Shown here: positions 51,158-60,494 of the stretch, piece by piece
How the letters are laid out: each line of letters starts with the position of its first letter
Numbering within the stretch: position 1 is the first letter of the stretch
Assembly (NCBI GenBank): GCA_004145795.1
Contig: SEIO01000018.1
Location: 1 to 60,494, forward strand
Source of the DNA: Lentibacillus lipolyticus
Lineage (GTDB): Bacteria; Bacillota; Bacilli; Bacillales; Amphibacillaceae
Length of the DNA stretch: 60,494 nt
Reading direction: 5' to 3'
Program-made: the position numbers and the translations under genes
The notes under the pieces: generated by a model
Databases searched by the model: none
What the model was told of the DNA's origin: nothing
What the model saw: only the letters and a program-made list of their open reading frames with translations

Positions 51158-51907
51158 TCAAAAATTAAGCCTTTTTTCCCAAGTCAGACCCTCCTGCGCA
51201 AGATGAATTTTTCCAGAAAAATATGCACCAGCCTCATCCACCAAATCATCAACATTGCGGTACTGTGGCAAATGGCTGAGCAGCAGTTCGCCGGCATTAG
51301 CTCTGGCTGCTATGGCTGCCCCTTCTTCACTTGTCATATGTCCAGCCTGTGCCCCGTATTGGTCCGCGTAAAAGTTGCAGTCGGTTATAAGCAAATCGGC
51401 ATCGTTGGCGAAATCAGCCCATTCCTCTTTAAATGCGGTATCCGCGGTATACACAATCGTTGCCTCTCCATCTGTTATCCGCATTCCATAACAAGGTACC
51501 GGGTGCTCCGTTTTCAGAAAAGTAATAGAAAATGGGCCGATTGCCAGCGTTTCATTCGGATTATATGCAACCCCTTCTGTACACTTATGGGTTAATTTCC
51601 GGAAACCTCCCATGTCCTCAGTATGCCCATATATTGGCAAAATTTCCTCGCGATTGTTCAGATACGAATGAACAAGCCACGCATACTGCAACACTCCAAT
51701 ATCAGCAACATGATCATGATGGTAGTGCGACAGGATGACGGCATCCAGTTCCATCACATGTTTCTGCTTTTGCAATTTGGACAATGCGCCACTGCCGGCG
51801 TCCACGAGCAGCGCAAAATCATCTTTTTCAACTAAATAAGCGGAAGTAGCACCATCTGGAGCTGGATAGCCGCCCCAAAAGCCGATGACAGTTAATTTCA
51901 ACAGCAT
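51158..51907 (-). CDS. yhfI: Metallo-beta-lactamase-fold hydrolase YhfI
   Basis: A 249-residue MBL-fold protein of the RNase Z/AtsA-like branch. Metal ligands are seen in SHYHHDHVADI, a later His in KTEHPVPCYG, Asp in YTADTAF and His in LLSHLPQYR. The substrate is unknown. The ATG follows GAGGTGA. It lies 63 bases before lplJ on the same strand, so the two are probably co-transcribed, and it is divergent from yhfH. Confidence 0.87.
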   Translation of the reverse strand: MLLKLTVIGFWGGYPAPDGATSAYLVEKDDFALLVDAGSGALSKLQKQKHVMELDAVILSHYHHDHVADIGVLQYAWLVHSYLNNREEILPIYGHTEDMGGFRKLTHKCTEGVAYNPNETLAIGPFSITFLKTEHPVPCYGMRITDGEATIVYTADTAFKEEWADFANDADLLITDCNFYADQYGAQAGHMTSEEGAAIAARANAGELLLSHLPQYRNVDDLVDEAGAYFSGKIHLAQEGLTWEKRLNF

Positions 51908-51941
51908 TCACCTCATTTTTAAAATTTGTTGTAACACAGTA

Positions 51942-51971
51942 TTGACTTATCGCATACTGTTATATTACAAT
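51942..51971 (+). promoter_or_regulatory. SigA-type promoter of yhfH
   Basis: TTGACT (51942-51947) and TACAAT (51966-51971), spaced 18 bases, lie about 30 bases before yhfH. Confidence 0.65.
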
Positions 51972-52000
51972 ACAATTACTAACCTAAAGGGGGATGCCAT

Positions 52001-52129
52001 ATGATGAACATTGTTGAGTTTTTCCGGAACCTGCCAAAGAAAATGTGCCACCGTTGCGGCGGTGAAATGCATGAAAAAGCCGATTGTTATGGAAACTTAT
52101 GCGATGACTGTGACCATCCAGCCCTGTAA
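52001..52129 (+). CDS. yhfH: YhfH-like zinc-ribbon microprotein
   Basis: A 42-residue protein with four cysteines in two pairs (MCHRCGGEM and CYGNLCDDCD), which would bind one zinc. The opening VEFFRNLPKKMC and the CYGN block match YhfH of B. subtilis. The ATG at 52001 follows an AAAGGGGG site; a second ATG is adjacent. Its function is unknown. It is divergent from yhfI, the conserved arrangement. Confidence 0.8.
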   Translation: MMNIVEFFRNLPKKMCHRCGGEMHEKADCYGNLCDDCDHPAL

Positions 52130-52135
52130 GTGTGT

Positions 52136-52188
52136 GTTCAAAAAGGAGGATAAAAAGACCAAGAATTTTTCACCGAACTTTTTTGAAC
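52136..52188. repeat. Short palindrome GTTCAAAAA...TTTTTTGAAC
   Basis: Nine-base complementary ends with a purine-rich centre containing GGAGG and AAAAAGACC. I recall similar TGTTCAAAAAGG-type elements between genes in other Bacillaceae. It could also assist termination after yhfH. Confidence 0.45.
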
Positions 52189-52242
52189 AACCTATATAAT
52201 CACACTTCCATTGTACGCTAGACCTATACTTCCTTACCATTG

Positions 52243-52272
52243 ATACAGCTATTCATACAGCTGTATTTTTTT
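52243..52272 (+). terminator. Terminator of yhfH
   Basis: Eight-base stem ATACAGCT/AGCTGTAT with an eight-base loop, then T's, upstream of pepF. Confidence 0.78.
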
Positions 52273-52362
52273 GTTTAACTATCGGAGAATGATGTTATTT
52301 CTGTCAGTATTGGTTTATAATCAATTAGAGAAGCGAAATAGTTATCAAGGGGTGAAATGATC

Positions 52363-54174
52363 ATGACCACAGTCGAAAAACGTAAAACACGCGCAGAAGT
52401 GCCGGAAGAACAAACCTGGGATTTAACGGATCTGTTCGCGTCTAAAGAAGAGTGGGAAAAGGAATTACAGGCCATCCAGGAAAGCGTCGATGATGTAACC
52501 CAGTATAAAGGGAAACTGACCGACAATGCACAAAATTTGTTAAATGGATTGGCAGCCAAAGAAGACTTTGAAAAACGCCTGATTCGTGTGTCAACATATG
52601 CCCATTTAAAATCAAGTGCAGATGGATCGGATCCACAAAACCAGGCTGACTCTGCAAGGGTAGCGTCTGCTATGGCCGCGATGGAAGCAAAGCTATCCTT
52701 TGTTGAAAATGAGCTGCTTGAACTGTCACAAGATGCAATAGAACAATACATAACAGAAGAACCGAAATTAGAAACCTACCAAAAAATGCTTAAGGACATT
52801 TTGGAGAAAAAACCATTCACACTTGCGCCGGAAATCGAGGAAACGCTCGCCGCCCTTGGTGAAGTACATAACGCACCATTCATGATTTATGAGCGCAGCA
52901 AATCATCTGACATGCAATTCGATCCGATTACAGACAGCAATGGCGAAGAGTTGCCGATGTCCGCAGCATTATTTGAAGACAGTTATGAGCTATCACCAGA
53001 CACCGATATCCGACGAAAAGCCTATGATTCATTCATCCATACGTTGGACCAATACAAAAACACCTATGCTGCCACCTATGCGACGGAAGTGACAAAACAG
53101 GTGACAATGGCACGTCTGCGCTCCTATGATTCTGTTACGGACATGCTGCTGCACCCGCAGCAAGTAACAAAGGATATGTACCACAATCAGCTTGATGTCA
53201 TACAACAAGAGCTGGCACCGCACATGCGCCGATTTGCTAAACTAAAACAGAAAAAACTCGGGCTTAGTGACATGCGCTTTACCGATTTGAAAGCACCGCT
53301 TGATCCGGAATTTAACCCGGCAACAACGTACAAGGAAGCAACAGACACCATTCTTGAAGCGCTTCAGGTGATGGGTCCCGAATATAGTGAAATCATGCAA
53401 AAAGGAATAAATAATCGCTGGGTGGATCGGGCAGACAATGTTGGAAAACAAACCGGTGCATTCTGCTCTCCTCCGTATGACGTCCACCCGTATATACTGA
53501 TTACATGGACGGACACGATGCGGGGTGCATTTGTCCTGGCACATGAACTCGGGCATGCAGGCCATTTTTATCTGGCCGGCAACCATCAGTCGCTTGTCAA
53601 CACCGATCCATCAACTTATTTCATCGAGGCACCGTCAACCTTGAATGAGTTGCTGCTGGCCAATCACATGCTTGCCAAAACTGACGATAAGCGCATGAGG
53701 CGCTGGGTCATCAGCCAGCTGCTCGGTACCTATTACCATAATTTTGTTACCCATTTACTGGAGGGAGAGTTTCAGCGCCGAGTGTATGCGCTGGCTGAAG
53801 GAGGCACGCCTCTGACAGCAGCTGTCCTGACCGAACAGAAGAAAGAGGCATTGGAAAACTTTTGGGGAGATGCCGTAACCATCGACGACGGTGCGGGGCT
53901 GACATGGATGCGCCAGCCGCACTACTATATGGGGCTGTATCCATATACGTATTCAGCAGGCTTGACCATATCCACTGCAATGGCTGGCCAAATCCGGAAT
54001 GAAGGCCAGCCTGCCGTGGATCGCTGGCTCTCCGTTCTGAAAGCCGGAGGAACCCTGAAACCGCTAGACCTAGCTAGAAAAGCCGGCGTCGACATGTCTA
54101 ATCCGGACGCAATCAAAGAAGCAGTTGCCTATGTCGGACAGCTCGTCGACGAACTGGAAAAAAGCTATGAGTAA
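52363..54174 (+). CDS. pepF: Oligoendopeptidase F
   Basis: A cytosolic zinc metallopeptidase of family M3 that cuts short peptides. About 603 residues. The zinc site is HELGH in FVLAHELGHAGHF (about residue 390), with the later Glu in IEAPSTLNE. The ATG at 52363 is chosen for an AAGGGGTG site eight bases upstream; the ATG at 52357 is too close. It is transcribed alone and ends at a strong terminator. Confidence 0.94.
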   Translation: MTTVEKRKTRAEVPEEQTWDLTDLFASKEEWEKELQAIQESVDDVTQYKGKLTDNAQNLLNGLAAKEDFEKRLIRVSTYAHLKSSADGSDPQNQADSARVASAMAAMEAKLSFVENELLELSQDAIEQYITEEPKLETYQKMLKDILEKKPFTLAPEIEETLAALGEVHNAPFMIYERSKSSDMQFDPITDSNGEELPMSAALFEDSYELSPDTDIRRKAYDSFIHTLDQYKNTYAATYATEVTKQVTMARLRSYDSVTDMLLHPQQVTKDMYHNQLDVIQQELAPHMRRFAKLKQKKLGLSDMRFTDLKAPLDPEFNPATTYKEATDTILEALQVMGPEYSEIMQKGINNRWVDRADNVGKQTGAFCSPPYDVHPYILITWTDTMRGAFVLAHELGHAGHFYLAGNHQSLVNTDPSTYFIEAPSTLNELLLANHMLAKTDDKRMRRWVISQLLGTYYHNFVTHLLEGEFQRRVYALAEGGTPLTAAVLTEQKKEALENFWGDAVTIDDGAGLTWMRQPHYYMGLYPYTYSAGLTISTAMAGQIRNEGQPAVDRWLSVLKAGGTLKPLDLARKAGVDMSNPDAIKEAVAYVGQLVDELEKSYE

Positions 54175-54177
54175 ACG

Positions 54178-54209
54178 AAAGTGCCCCAGCATTAGCTGGA
54201 GCACTTTTT
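54178..54209 (+). terminator. Terminator of pepF
   Basis: Stem AAAGTGCCCCAGC/GCTGGAGCACTTT with one mismatch and a four-base loop, then T's. Confidence 0.88.
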
Positions 54210-54222
54210 ATCTGTGATTTCC

Positions 54223-55641
54223 TTATTTCTTCTCTAAAAATTGCAGAACGTCCGCCACAGCCTGTTCTCCCTGGCCGATACAGTCAGGGATGCCAACACC
54301 TTCATACGAACTTCCGGCTATGAAAACACCAGGGAGCTCCTTATGCATTGATTTACGAACGTTAGCAAGCCGTTCCGTATGGCCGACAGTATATTGGGGC
54401 ATAGCATTTGTCCAGCGGCTGATAACGCTGAATTCCGGTTTCTGCGTAATATTCATCGTCTTATTTAAATCATTCAGTACGATATCTGTAATTTCTTCAT
54501 CAGACAAGTTTACCACTGTCTGGTCATCCGGCTTGCCGACATAGCAGCGGACAAGTGCCTTTCCTTCTGGTGCAGCATTTGGCCATTTTTTATGTGTCCA
54601 TGTGCATGCTGTGATTCGGTAATCACTATTCCGTGATACAACAAAACCAGTTCCATCGATATCCTGCGTAATCGCTGATTCATCAAAAGCCATGGCCACA
54701 TTCGCGACAGAGGTGGATGGCATTTCCTGGAAACGATCAAATATATCAAACTGACTGAACACTTTCGGCAACGTGTGATGAGGCGTTGTCATGATAACGG
54801 CATCTGCTTTATAAACATCGCCGTTACTTAACAGCACATGATAACCATGATCCTTCTTCTCCACATGATCGACTGCGGCATTTCGTTCCACCACGTCGCC
54901 AAGGGTTTCTTCAAGCTGTTCCACCAGCGTTTCAAGACCATTTTGGAATGAGTAAAACATCCCCTGTTTCTTTTCGTCTTTATTCTTATTCTTTTTTCGT
55001 TTCGGCTGTTCAGGTTTCGTTTCTCGAAGGCCCTTTATCAAACTGCGATGCTCCTGTTCAAGCTCATAAAAATTCGGGAATGTCGCCATGATGCTCATAT
55101 CATCGATGTTGCCGGCATAAATGCCAGACAGGAGCGGCTCAATCAGATTTTCCACAAGCTGATTTCCAAAGCGGCGGCGGAAGAAACTACCTAGTGACTG
55201 GTCTCCTTGTTTGCTCCGTGGGAGAACAAAGTCCATGCCAGCGCGCAATTTTCCGGCAGGAGAGACTAGTCCAGAAAACAAAAATGGCCGGATTTGCTTT
55301 GGAATGCCCATAAACGAGCCTTTAGGCATTTTGTGCAGTTTGTCACCCGCAAGGATAAAGGACTGTCCTGTTCCATTCCGAACGATCTGATTGCGCAGAC
55401 CGAGTTCATCCGTCAGTTTTACGGCAGGCTGTTTGCGGGATAGGAAGGAGTCTGGTCCTTGTTCGATGACAAATCCGTTGCGCCGCACAGTCTTGATTTT
55501 TCCACCAAGCCGGCTGCCCGCTTCAACAAGCTTCACCTCATACGGCAAGTCTTTTTCGGTAATTTCTTTTTGTAAATAATAGGCGGCAGTCAGTCCCGTA
55601 ATGCCACCACCTGCTATAAGTATCTTTTTCATTTCGCTCAT
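54223..55641 (-). CDS. hemY: Coproporphyrinogen III oxidase HemY/CgoX
   Basis: An FAD enzyme that, in Firmicutes, oxidises coproporphyrinogen III to coproporphyrin III. 472 residues with the FAD motif [13 protein letters not shown] at the start and [13 protein letters not shown] near the end. Lys-rich insertion [12 protein letters not shown] (about 213-224) is unusually long. The ATG overlaps the hemH stop at ATGA. It is the last gene of hemE-hemH-hemY. Haem made here would serve NarI and the ba3 oxidase. Confidence 0.93.
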   Translation of the reverse strand: MSEMKKILIAGGGITGLTAAYYLQKEITEKDLPYEVKLVEAGSRLGGKIKTVRRNGFVIEQGPDSFLSRKQPAVKLTDELGLRNQIVRNGTGQSFILAGDKLHKMPKGSFMGIPKQIRPFLFSGLVSPAGKLRAGMDFVLPRSKQGDQSLGSFFRRRFGNQLVENLIEPLLSGIYAGNIDDMSIMATFPNFYELEQEHRSLIKGLRETKPEQPKRKKNKNKDEKKQGMFYSFQNGLETLVEQLEETLGDVVERNAAVDHVEKKDHGYHVLLSNGDVYKADAVIMTTPHHTLPKVFSQFDIFDRFQEMPSTSVANVAMAFDESAITQDIDGTGFVVSRNSDYRITACTWTHKKWPNAAPEGKALVRCYVGKPDDQTVVNLSDEEITDIVLNDLNKTMNITQKPEFSVISRWTNAMPQYTVGHTERLANVRKSMHKELPGVFIAGSSYEGVGIPDCIGQGEQAVADVLQFLEKK

Positions 55642-56576
55642 TTGGCTTCACGCTTCACTTTCTTCATGACAACATCAGCCAGTGTTGCGATAAACTGCGG
55701 GTGGGCATTTGGCATTTCCGGACGATGATAGTTCGCTCCAATCTCGTCACAGACTACTTTACATTCGTAGTCATTGTCATATAAAACTTCCAGATGATCG
55801 GCAATGAAACCGACTGGTGCATAGACAAATGATTCGTAGCCTTCCTGTCTGTGCAGATCACGGGTCAAATCCTGCACATCCGGACCAAGCCACGGGTCAG
55901 GTGTATTGCCTTCGCTTTGCCAGCCAATCGCATAATTCTGGATACCAGTCTGTTCAGAAATGAGTCGTGCTGTTTCTTTCAGCTGATCCGGATATGGGTC
56001 GCCATCTTTAAGAATTTTTTCCGGAAGACTGTGTGCGGAAACAACCAGGACAGCTTTTTCCCGTTCATCGGCTGACATCTGGTTATAAACAGCTGTAATC
56101 TGATCGGCCCAATACCTAATAAAGCCCGGTTCATCGTACCAGCTTTCGACCGATTCAATAGAAACGCCATATTTTTCAGCTGTGTCGTTGGCGCGTTTGT
56201 TATACGATTTAACACTAAAGGTGGAATAATGCGGTGCCAAAACAATCGACACAGCTTCTGTAATGCCATCTTCGGCCATTTGCTGAACCGCACCTTCAAT
56301 GAACGGATGAATGTGTTTCAAGCCAATATAGGCTTTGAATTCAATTTCATCCTGCATGGCATTTAGCTTGGATTCGAGTGCTTTTGTCTGTTCTTGCGTA
56401 ATCCTGGCTAGCGGTGAAATGCCACCAATTGCTTTATACCGGTCTTTCAAGTCCTGCAGCTGTTCCTCGGTCGGCTTTTTTCCATGACGGATATCCGTAT
56501 AATATGGTTCAATGTCTTCTTCTTTGTACGGCGTGCCATAGGCCATAACGAGCAGCCCTAATTTCTTCTTTTCCAT
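55638..56576 (-). CDS. hemH: Coproporphyrin ferrochelatase HemH/CpfC
   Basis: Inserts iron into coproporphyrin III in the coproporphyrin-dependent haem pathway. About 312 residues. Family blocks are [20 protein letters not shown] (split by convention), the iron-site His in SAHSLPEK and Glu in [14 protein letters not shown]. The ATG at 56576 is chosen for its AAGAGGTG site. It lies 24 bases after hemE. Confidence 0.94.
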   Translation of the reverse strand: MEKKKLGLLVMAYGTPYKEEDIEPYYTDIRHGKKPTEEQLQDLKDRYKAIGGISPLARITQEQTKALESKLNAMQDEIEFKAYIGLKHIHPFIEGAVQQMAEDGITEAVSIVLAPHYSTFSVKSYNKRANDTAEKYGVSIESVESWYDEPGFIRYWADQITAVYNQMSADEREKAVLVVSAHSLPEKILKDGDPYPDQLKETARLISEQTGIQNYAIGWQSEGNTPDPWLGPDVQDLTRDLHRQEGYESFVYAPVGFIADHLEVLYDNDYECKVVCDEIGANYHRPEMPNAHPQFIATLADVVMKKVKREAK

Positions 56577-56600
56577 TTCGCAACACCTCTTCAACCCAGT

Positions 56601-57635
56601 TTATCGCTTTGAATATGTGTGAATCAGTTCGGTCAGCTTCTTAAGCGTTTCCGGCTTTACATCCGGAGTGACACCATGCCCAAGATTAAACACATGATTC
56701 CCGTCTGCGATACTTTCATCAAGAATAGCCTTTGTTTTAGTCTCGATTGTCTGCCAGTCACTGAGCAAAACAGTCGGATCCAAATTCCCTTGCAATACTT
56801 TGGTAACCCCCATGTTCCGTGCTTCAGTAACCGACGTCCGCCAATCAAGTCCGATTACATCAACCGGAAGGTCATTCCATTCGAGCAGCAGGTGCCGTGC
56901 GCCAACACCAAATGTAATCAGCGGTACCTGCTTCGCCCGCAGTGCGGAAAAAATACGGTTCATGACCGGCTTAATGTAATACCGATAATCCTCGGCACTC
57001 AATGCACCAACCCATGAATCAAAGATTTGTATCGCTTTTGCCCCGGCATTGATTTGTGCCTTCACATAAGCAATGATCATTTCTTCCAGTTTATCCATTA
57101 GAGCAAACCAGACGTCCGGCTGGCTGTACATCAATGCTTTTGTTTTACTGTAGTTTTTCGACGGACCGCCCTCAATCATATAGCTTGCCAGCGTAAACGG
57201 TGCCCCACTGAAACCAATAAGCGGTACATGCAGCTGTTCTTCGGTCAATAGCCGAATCGTATCCAGCACATAGGAGACATCGCGTTCGGGGTCAATCTTC
57301 CCGAGCTGCTCGACATCCTGAAAACTAGTTATCGGATTATCAATTACCGGACCAATACCTTTTTTAATTTCTACATCTATACCCAGCGGTGGCAATGGGG
57401 ACATAATATCCTTATACAAAATAGCCGCATCCACCCCGTAATGCTCCACAGGCAACCGAGTTACATAAGCACAAAGTTCCGGCTGATGTGTAATGTCAAA
57501 CAACGAGTACTTTTCCTTCAGTTTGCGGTACTCCGGCTGGGAACGGCCTGCCTGGCGCATATACCATGCAGGTGTGTAATTTGTTTTCTCACCATTATAG
57601 ACTCTAATAATTGTATCATTCGTCTGCGTCGTCAC
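56601..57635 (-). CDS. hemE: Uroporphyrinogen decarboxylase
   Basis: Decarboxylates uroporphyrinogen III to coproporphyrinogen III. 344 residues with [16 protein letters not shown] near the N-terminus (the active-site Arg pair), the catalytic Asp region [13 protein letters not shown], and [13 protein letters not shown]. The GTG start at 57635 follows an AAAGGGTGA site. First of hemE-hemH-hemY, 125 bases after pbpF on the same strand, the B. subtilis order. The last enzyme, HemQ/ChdC, is not in the window. Confidence 0.95.
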   Translation of the reverse strand: MTTQTNDTIIRVYNGEKTNYTPAWYMRQAGRSQPEYRKLKEKYSLFDITHQPELCAYVTRLPVEHYGVDAAILYKDIMSPLPPLGIDVEIKKGIGPVIDNPITSFQDVEQLGKIDPERDVSYVLDTIRLLTEEQLHVPLIGFSGAPFTLASYMIEGGPSKNYSKTKALMYSQPDVWFALMDKLEEMIIAYVKAQINAGAKAIQIFDSWVGALSAEDYRYYIKPVMNRIFSALRAKQVPLITFGVGARHLLLEWNDLPVDVIGLDWRTSVTEARNMGVTKVLQGNLDPTVLLSDWQTIETKTKAILDESIADGNHVFNLGHGVTPDVKPETLKKLTELIHTYSKR

Positions 57636-57759
57636 TTATTTCACCCTTTTAACCTAACCTTAGTCACAGATTATGTGCACTATTCATCTACTTTTTACTA
57701 TAGCGATTTCCTTACCTGGTGTATAGCAAACAGCTGTGATTGTCACCAATTTGTCTCAT

Positions 57760-59889
57760 TCAGAGTGACAGATCAACGGTATTCGACTTCTGTCCTTCCG
57801 CTTCGGTCAGGGGATTATATGGTACAACATAATACCGGGCCGATCCAAAAAACGGGAGCTGCCTGACAGTGAATTCGTTATCCCCTGTCACTTCCCCAAC
57901 CTGCTTATCTTCCCCTTCTTCTTCACGATATATATGATAGACAATTCGATCATCAGTGGGCGCTGTCCATTCCAGCCTCCCCCCGAAAAGAGTGAATCCC
58001 CCGAAGGAACGTTTCCTATGCAAAGTTATCTCAGCAGGCAATTCAATTGGGTCTGGCAGAGCTGCAACGTTTTCCGGTTTCTCAAAATCAGCAGCCAATG
58101 ATTTCCGGCTGTCCAGTTCCGATAATATGGCCTTGGTCAGACGTGTTGGTGCTTCACTGCCGGCAGTTAAATAATGATTCTTATCCGACGTGTCATACCC
58201 CATCCATGTGGCCATGACATAATCCGGTGTAAAGCCGGTGAACCATGCATCTTTTACTGCACCCTCTACATGCGGATGCTCCGTTGAACCGGTTTTGCCT
58301 GCCAGGGCTTTCGGGTAATCGCCTGCACTTGCGGTTCCGGATATAACGGCTTGCGTCAGTATGCTTGTCATATTCCAAGCCACTTGTGGACTGAAAACCG
58401 CGTTCGTCTCCGGATTGGCTTCAAAAATCACCTCATCATCACGATTCATAATCTGGTCAATCACATGCATATCGGTTGTTTTACCACTGTTTGCAAATGC
58501 TCGGTAACTTTTAGCCATTTGCAATGGTGTCACGCCTTCTGACAGCCCGCCAAGTGCGATGGCCAGACCATCATCCTGCAGAGGCATCCCCAGCTGTGTC
58601 AGATAATCTTTAGCGTACGAAATGCCTATTTGATTCAACAGCCAAACAGCGGGGGCGTTTTTTGACTCGACTAATGCTTTATAAATGGACACAGATCCTG
58701 CATAGCGCCCGTCATAATTGGTGGCGGTATAACCGTCAATGGCCTGCTTTTTGTCCTGAATCAGTGTATATGGCTGATAGCTGTCCTGCATCATCGCGGG
58801 ACCATAAACGGCGAGCGGCTTCATAGCGGAGCCGGGCTGCCGTTTCACTGTTACCCGGTTCAGATTACCATATTGATAATCCCGTCCCCCGATGGCCGCC
58901 GCAATCTCACCTGATTGCTGTTCGGCCATGACGAAAGCACCCTCTACACCATCCGTGTTCCCTGGAAAATAATCCCCATTCTGGAACGCACGATAAGCTA
59001 TCTTCTGCGCTTCCGAATCGACAGTAACAACAATACGGTAGCCACCGCGCTGTAATTCTTCCTCGGACAGCTTATAGTTTTCAGCCGCTTCCTGTACAGC
59101 CAGATCAATCACACTGGCTGCCCAAGGCTTGGGCTCATACTCCTGCACATCCAGCCCAAGTGTCTTCCCCTGCGCCTGAATGGACGCTTGTGCCGTAATT
59201 TCATCCGTATCACGCATTGCTTCCAGGACGACATTCCTGCGTTTTTTAGCTTTTTCCGGATGCCTGATCGGCGAATAGCCATTCGGCGCTTTCGCAAGAC
59301 CTGCTAGCATGGCTCCCTCGGCAAGTGTCAGTTCTTGTGCCGGTTTATTGAAAAATTTCTTTGACGCTGCCTCAATCCCATACACGCCATTTCCAAAGTA
59401 AATTTCATTCAAATATAATTCCAGTATTTCGCCCTTGGTAAATTCACGTTCCAGGTGAATGGCGGCCATCGCTTCTTTCGTCTTGCGCATCCATGTTTTA
59501 TCATTGCTAAGAAATAAATTTTTGGAAAGCTGTTGTGTAATGGTGCTTGCCCCTTGTACTTTTGCCATGGCAATGATGTCGCGATAAACGGCACGGATGA
59601 TGGAGCGGAAATCAATTCCACTATGGTCATAAAAACGTCTATCCTCAATCGCTATGAACGCTTCCTGGACATGTTCCGGTATATCATCAAGTGTGACCGG
59701 TATTCTATTTTCATTATATAATTTCTCAATGACTTCCCCTTCCTGTGTTTCAATCGTCGTTGTGGCATCCGGAATGAGGTCTTCCTCATCCACCACAAAC
59801 CGACCGCCAAACAAAATGACAGCATAGCCTATGATTCCCAGAACCGAAAGAAACACCAATGAAAATAGAAGCCATTTTAATCGTTTCAT
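57760..59889 (-). CDS. pbpF: Class A penicillin-binding protein
   Basis: A bifunctional peptidoglycan synthase anchored by one N-terminal helix. About 709 residues. The GT51 glycosyltransferase holds EDRRFYDHSGID, ASTITQQLSKN and LELYLNEIYFGNGVYG. The transpeptidase has SxxK in GSAMKPL, SxN in VESKNAPAV and KTGS in LAGKTGSTEH. A C-terminal fibronectin-like beta domain (about 630-709) follows. The ATG at 59889 is chosen; the GAGGTGAGG site is about 11 bases upstream. Position before hemE matches pbpF, whose B. subtilis form acts in growth and forespore wall synthesis. Confidence 0.93.
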   Translation of the reverse strand: MKRLKWLLFSLVFLSVLGIIGYAVILFGGRFVVDEEDLIPDATTTIETQEGEVIEKLYNENRIPVTLDDIPEHVQEAFIAIEDRRFYDHSGIDFRSIIRAVYRDIIAMAKVQGASTITQQLSKNLFLSNDKTWMRKTKEAMAAIHLEREFTKGEILELYLNEIYFGNGVYGIEAASKKFFNKPAQELTLAEGAMLAGLAKAPNGYSPIRHPEKAKKRRNVVLEAMRDTDEITAQASIQAQGKTLGLDVQEYEPKPWAASVIDLAVQEAAENYKLSEEELQRGGYRIVVTVDSEAQKIAYRAFQNGDYFPGNTDGVEGAFVMAEQQSGEIAAAIGGRDYQYGNLNRVTVKRQPGSAMKPLAVYGPAMMQDSYQPYTLIQDKKQAIDGYTATNYDGRYAGSVSIYKALVESKNAPAVWLLNQIGISYAKDYLTQLGMPLQDDGLAIALGGLSEGVTPLQMAKSYRAFANSGKTTDMHVIDQIMNRDDEVIFEANPETNAVFSPQVAWNMTSILTQAVISGTASAGDYPKALAGKTGSTEHPHVEGAVKDAWFTGFTPDYVMATWMGYDTSDKNHYLTAGSEAPTRLTKAILSELDSRKSLAADFEKPENVAALPDPIELPAEITLHRKRSFGGFTLFGGRLEWTAPTDDRIVYHIYREEEGEDKQVGEVTGDNEFTVRQLPFFGSARYYVVPYNPLTEAEGQKSNTVDLSL

Positions 59890-60060
59890 CGTTTGTATAA
59901 CCTCACCTCTCCTACAGTATACGACAAATTTCGTATAGATGAAAGAATAATACATGATATTAGTTGATAATAGTTATAAACAAAAAAGCTGCTCTTGTAA
60001 TTTATTGTTGTCCAGTGCTGATAGAAAATGCGACGCACTGAAAAGTTAGAGTGCTGTGAA

Positions 60061-60302
60061 ACCGCTCCGAGCAGTCGCTTTCCGCGGGCAACGCTTCAGC
60101 TTCCTCGGAAGCAAAAACCGCTTCCTCGAAAAATAAAAGCACTTTTTCTTCGTGCGATGTGTCGCTGCCGCAGCCTTCCTTGTCCTGTGGGATCTTCAGC
60201 TGTTGCTTCGACGAACAGGACGTTCTAGTGTCGGCGTTGGTCACAGGACGTGACCGTTCTTAGCCGACGAGCGCAGGAGTCGACTGCCCTCCGCTCCAAT
60301 CA
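60061..60302. repeat. GC-rich hairpin repeat, copy 6 (expanded)
   Basis: A 242-base version of the element with arms GCAGTCG/CGACTGC, left box GCTTTCCGCGGG and right end GCAGGAGTCGACTG-CCCTCCGCTCCAATCA. The first 47 bases equal copy 1. The centre holds extra modules (AAGCACTTTTTCTTCG, AGCCGACGAGCG) also found inverted in copy 3, so copies look like mosaics. It dominates the gap after pbpF. Confidence 0.85.
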
Positions 60303-60387
60303 ACAGCGTATAGCAATAATACTGTTAGAAAGCTAAAAAGCACAATATTAGCGAAGGAAATGCACGAAGACTGATATGAACGAAACT

Positions 60388-60494
60388 GTCAAGTCCCCCT
60401 CAAACTAAATTAAAAATTACGTTTTTGGGCAGCTTTAAGAGAAGGGTCTAAATTTGGCCCTTGTTCAATAAATAATATTCCATAAGCAGATATG
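60388..60494. mobile_element. Possible insertion-sequence end
   Basis: The last 107 bases begin ACTGTCAAGTCCCCCTC and contain TTTTTGGGCAGCTTTAAGAG and a GGGTC-TAAATTT-GGCCC stem. The style resembles non-coding ends of IS21-type elements in Bacillaceae, but no transposase codes here and the terminal repeat cannot be checked because the window stops. Confidence 0.25.

Noticed and set aside
57725-57745. TGTGATTGTCACC between pbpF and hemE
   Set aside because: The half-sites are only three bases apart, which does not fit the N6 spacing of the other boxes.

Overview
The window looks like the chromosome of a spore-forming, facultatively anaerobic member of the Bacillaceae, probably a moderately halophilic Virgibacillus/Lentibacillus/Oceanobacillus-type genus. 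The evidence is a gerPA-F spore-germination operon, comK and med competence genes, addAB, the coproporphyrin-type haem genes hemE-hemH-hemY, strong AGGAGG-type ribosome sites, frequent TTG/GTG starts, and a gene order that from memory follows Bacillus subtilis (pbpF-hemEHY ... yhfHI-lplJ-lcfB-comK-yhjDE-sip-addBA ... gerP-yisL ... yitSTUVW ... med-fabHF-yjbA). The genus is an inference, not something read from a marker gene.

Layout. 1-160: 5' end of a group IIC-like intron directly behind the yjbA terminator (minus strand, running off the left edge). 0.2-7.3 kb: yjbA, fabF-fabH with a FapR operator, med, an epimerase-like gene, yjzD, uppP. 7.3-14.1 kb: an anaerobic block with a radical SAM/SPASM protein, three DUF2249 proteins, a Crp/Fnr regulator, a COX1/NnrS-like membrane protein, two DUF59 Fe-S assembly proteins and molybdopterin genes mobB-moaE-moaD. 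14.2-20.1 kb: the yitV/U/T/S neighbourhood, an Nfu-N protein, a lipoprotein and a repeat-rich gap. 20.2-27.8 kb: nitrate reductase narGHJI led by a hemerythrin and two unknown small genes. 28.0-32.0 kb: yppF, a membrane-anchored GH13 protein lacking all three catalytic acids, yisL, rocD. 32.0-34.0 kb: gerPA-F. 34.0-38.2 kb: Sco and a ba3-type cytochrome oxidase with a 47-residue subunit IIa. 38.3-48.4 kb: addBA, signal peptidase, yhjE, yhjD, comK. 48.4-60 kb: lcfB with a FadR operator, lplJ, yhfI, yhfH, pepF, hemEHY, pbpF. The right end holds a large hairpin repeat and possibly an insertion-sequence end.

How the genes fit together. The strongest higher-level signal is a shared promoter architecture. 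Boxes of the form TGTGA-N6-TCACA (Crp/Bacillus-Fnr type) lie centred at -41.5 from a matching -10 hexamer in front of four separate units: the radical SAM gene, the DUF2249/COX1-like/DUF59 operon, yitW, and the ba3 oxidase (two tandem boxes there). A Crp/Fnr protein with the matching RExxxR recognition helix, but without the C-terminal cysteine cluster of B. subtilis Fnr, sits between the first two. This suggests a local low-oxygen or nitrogen-oxide regulon that includes a poorly described DUF2249 module. The molybdopterin genes, haem genes and narGHJI would supply nitrate respiration in the same cell.

The intergenic gaps carry at least five copies of a GC-rich hairpin element whose arms differ between copies yet stay complementary, and one copy of a second nested-hairpin element. 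No tRNA, rRNA or CRISPR array was recognised.
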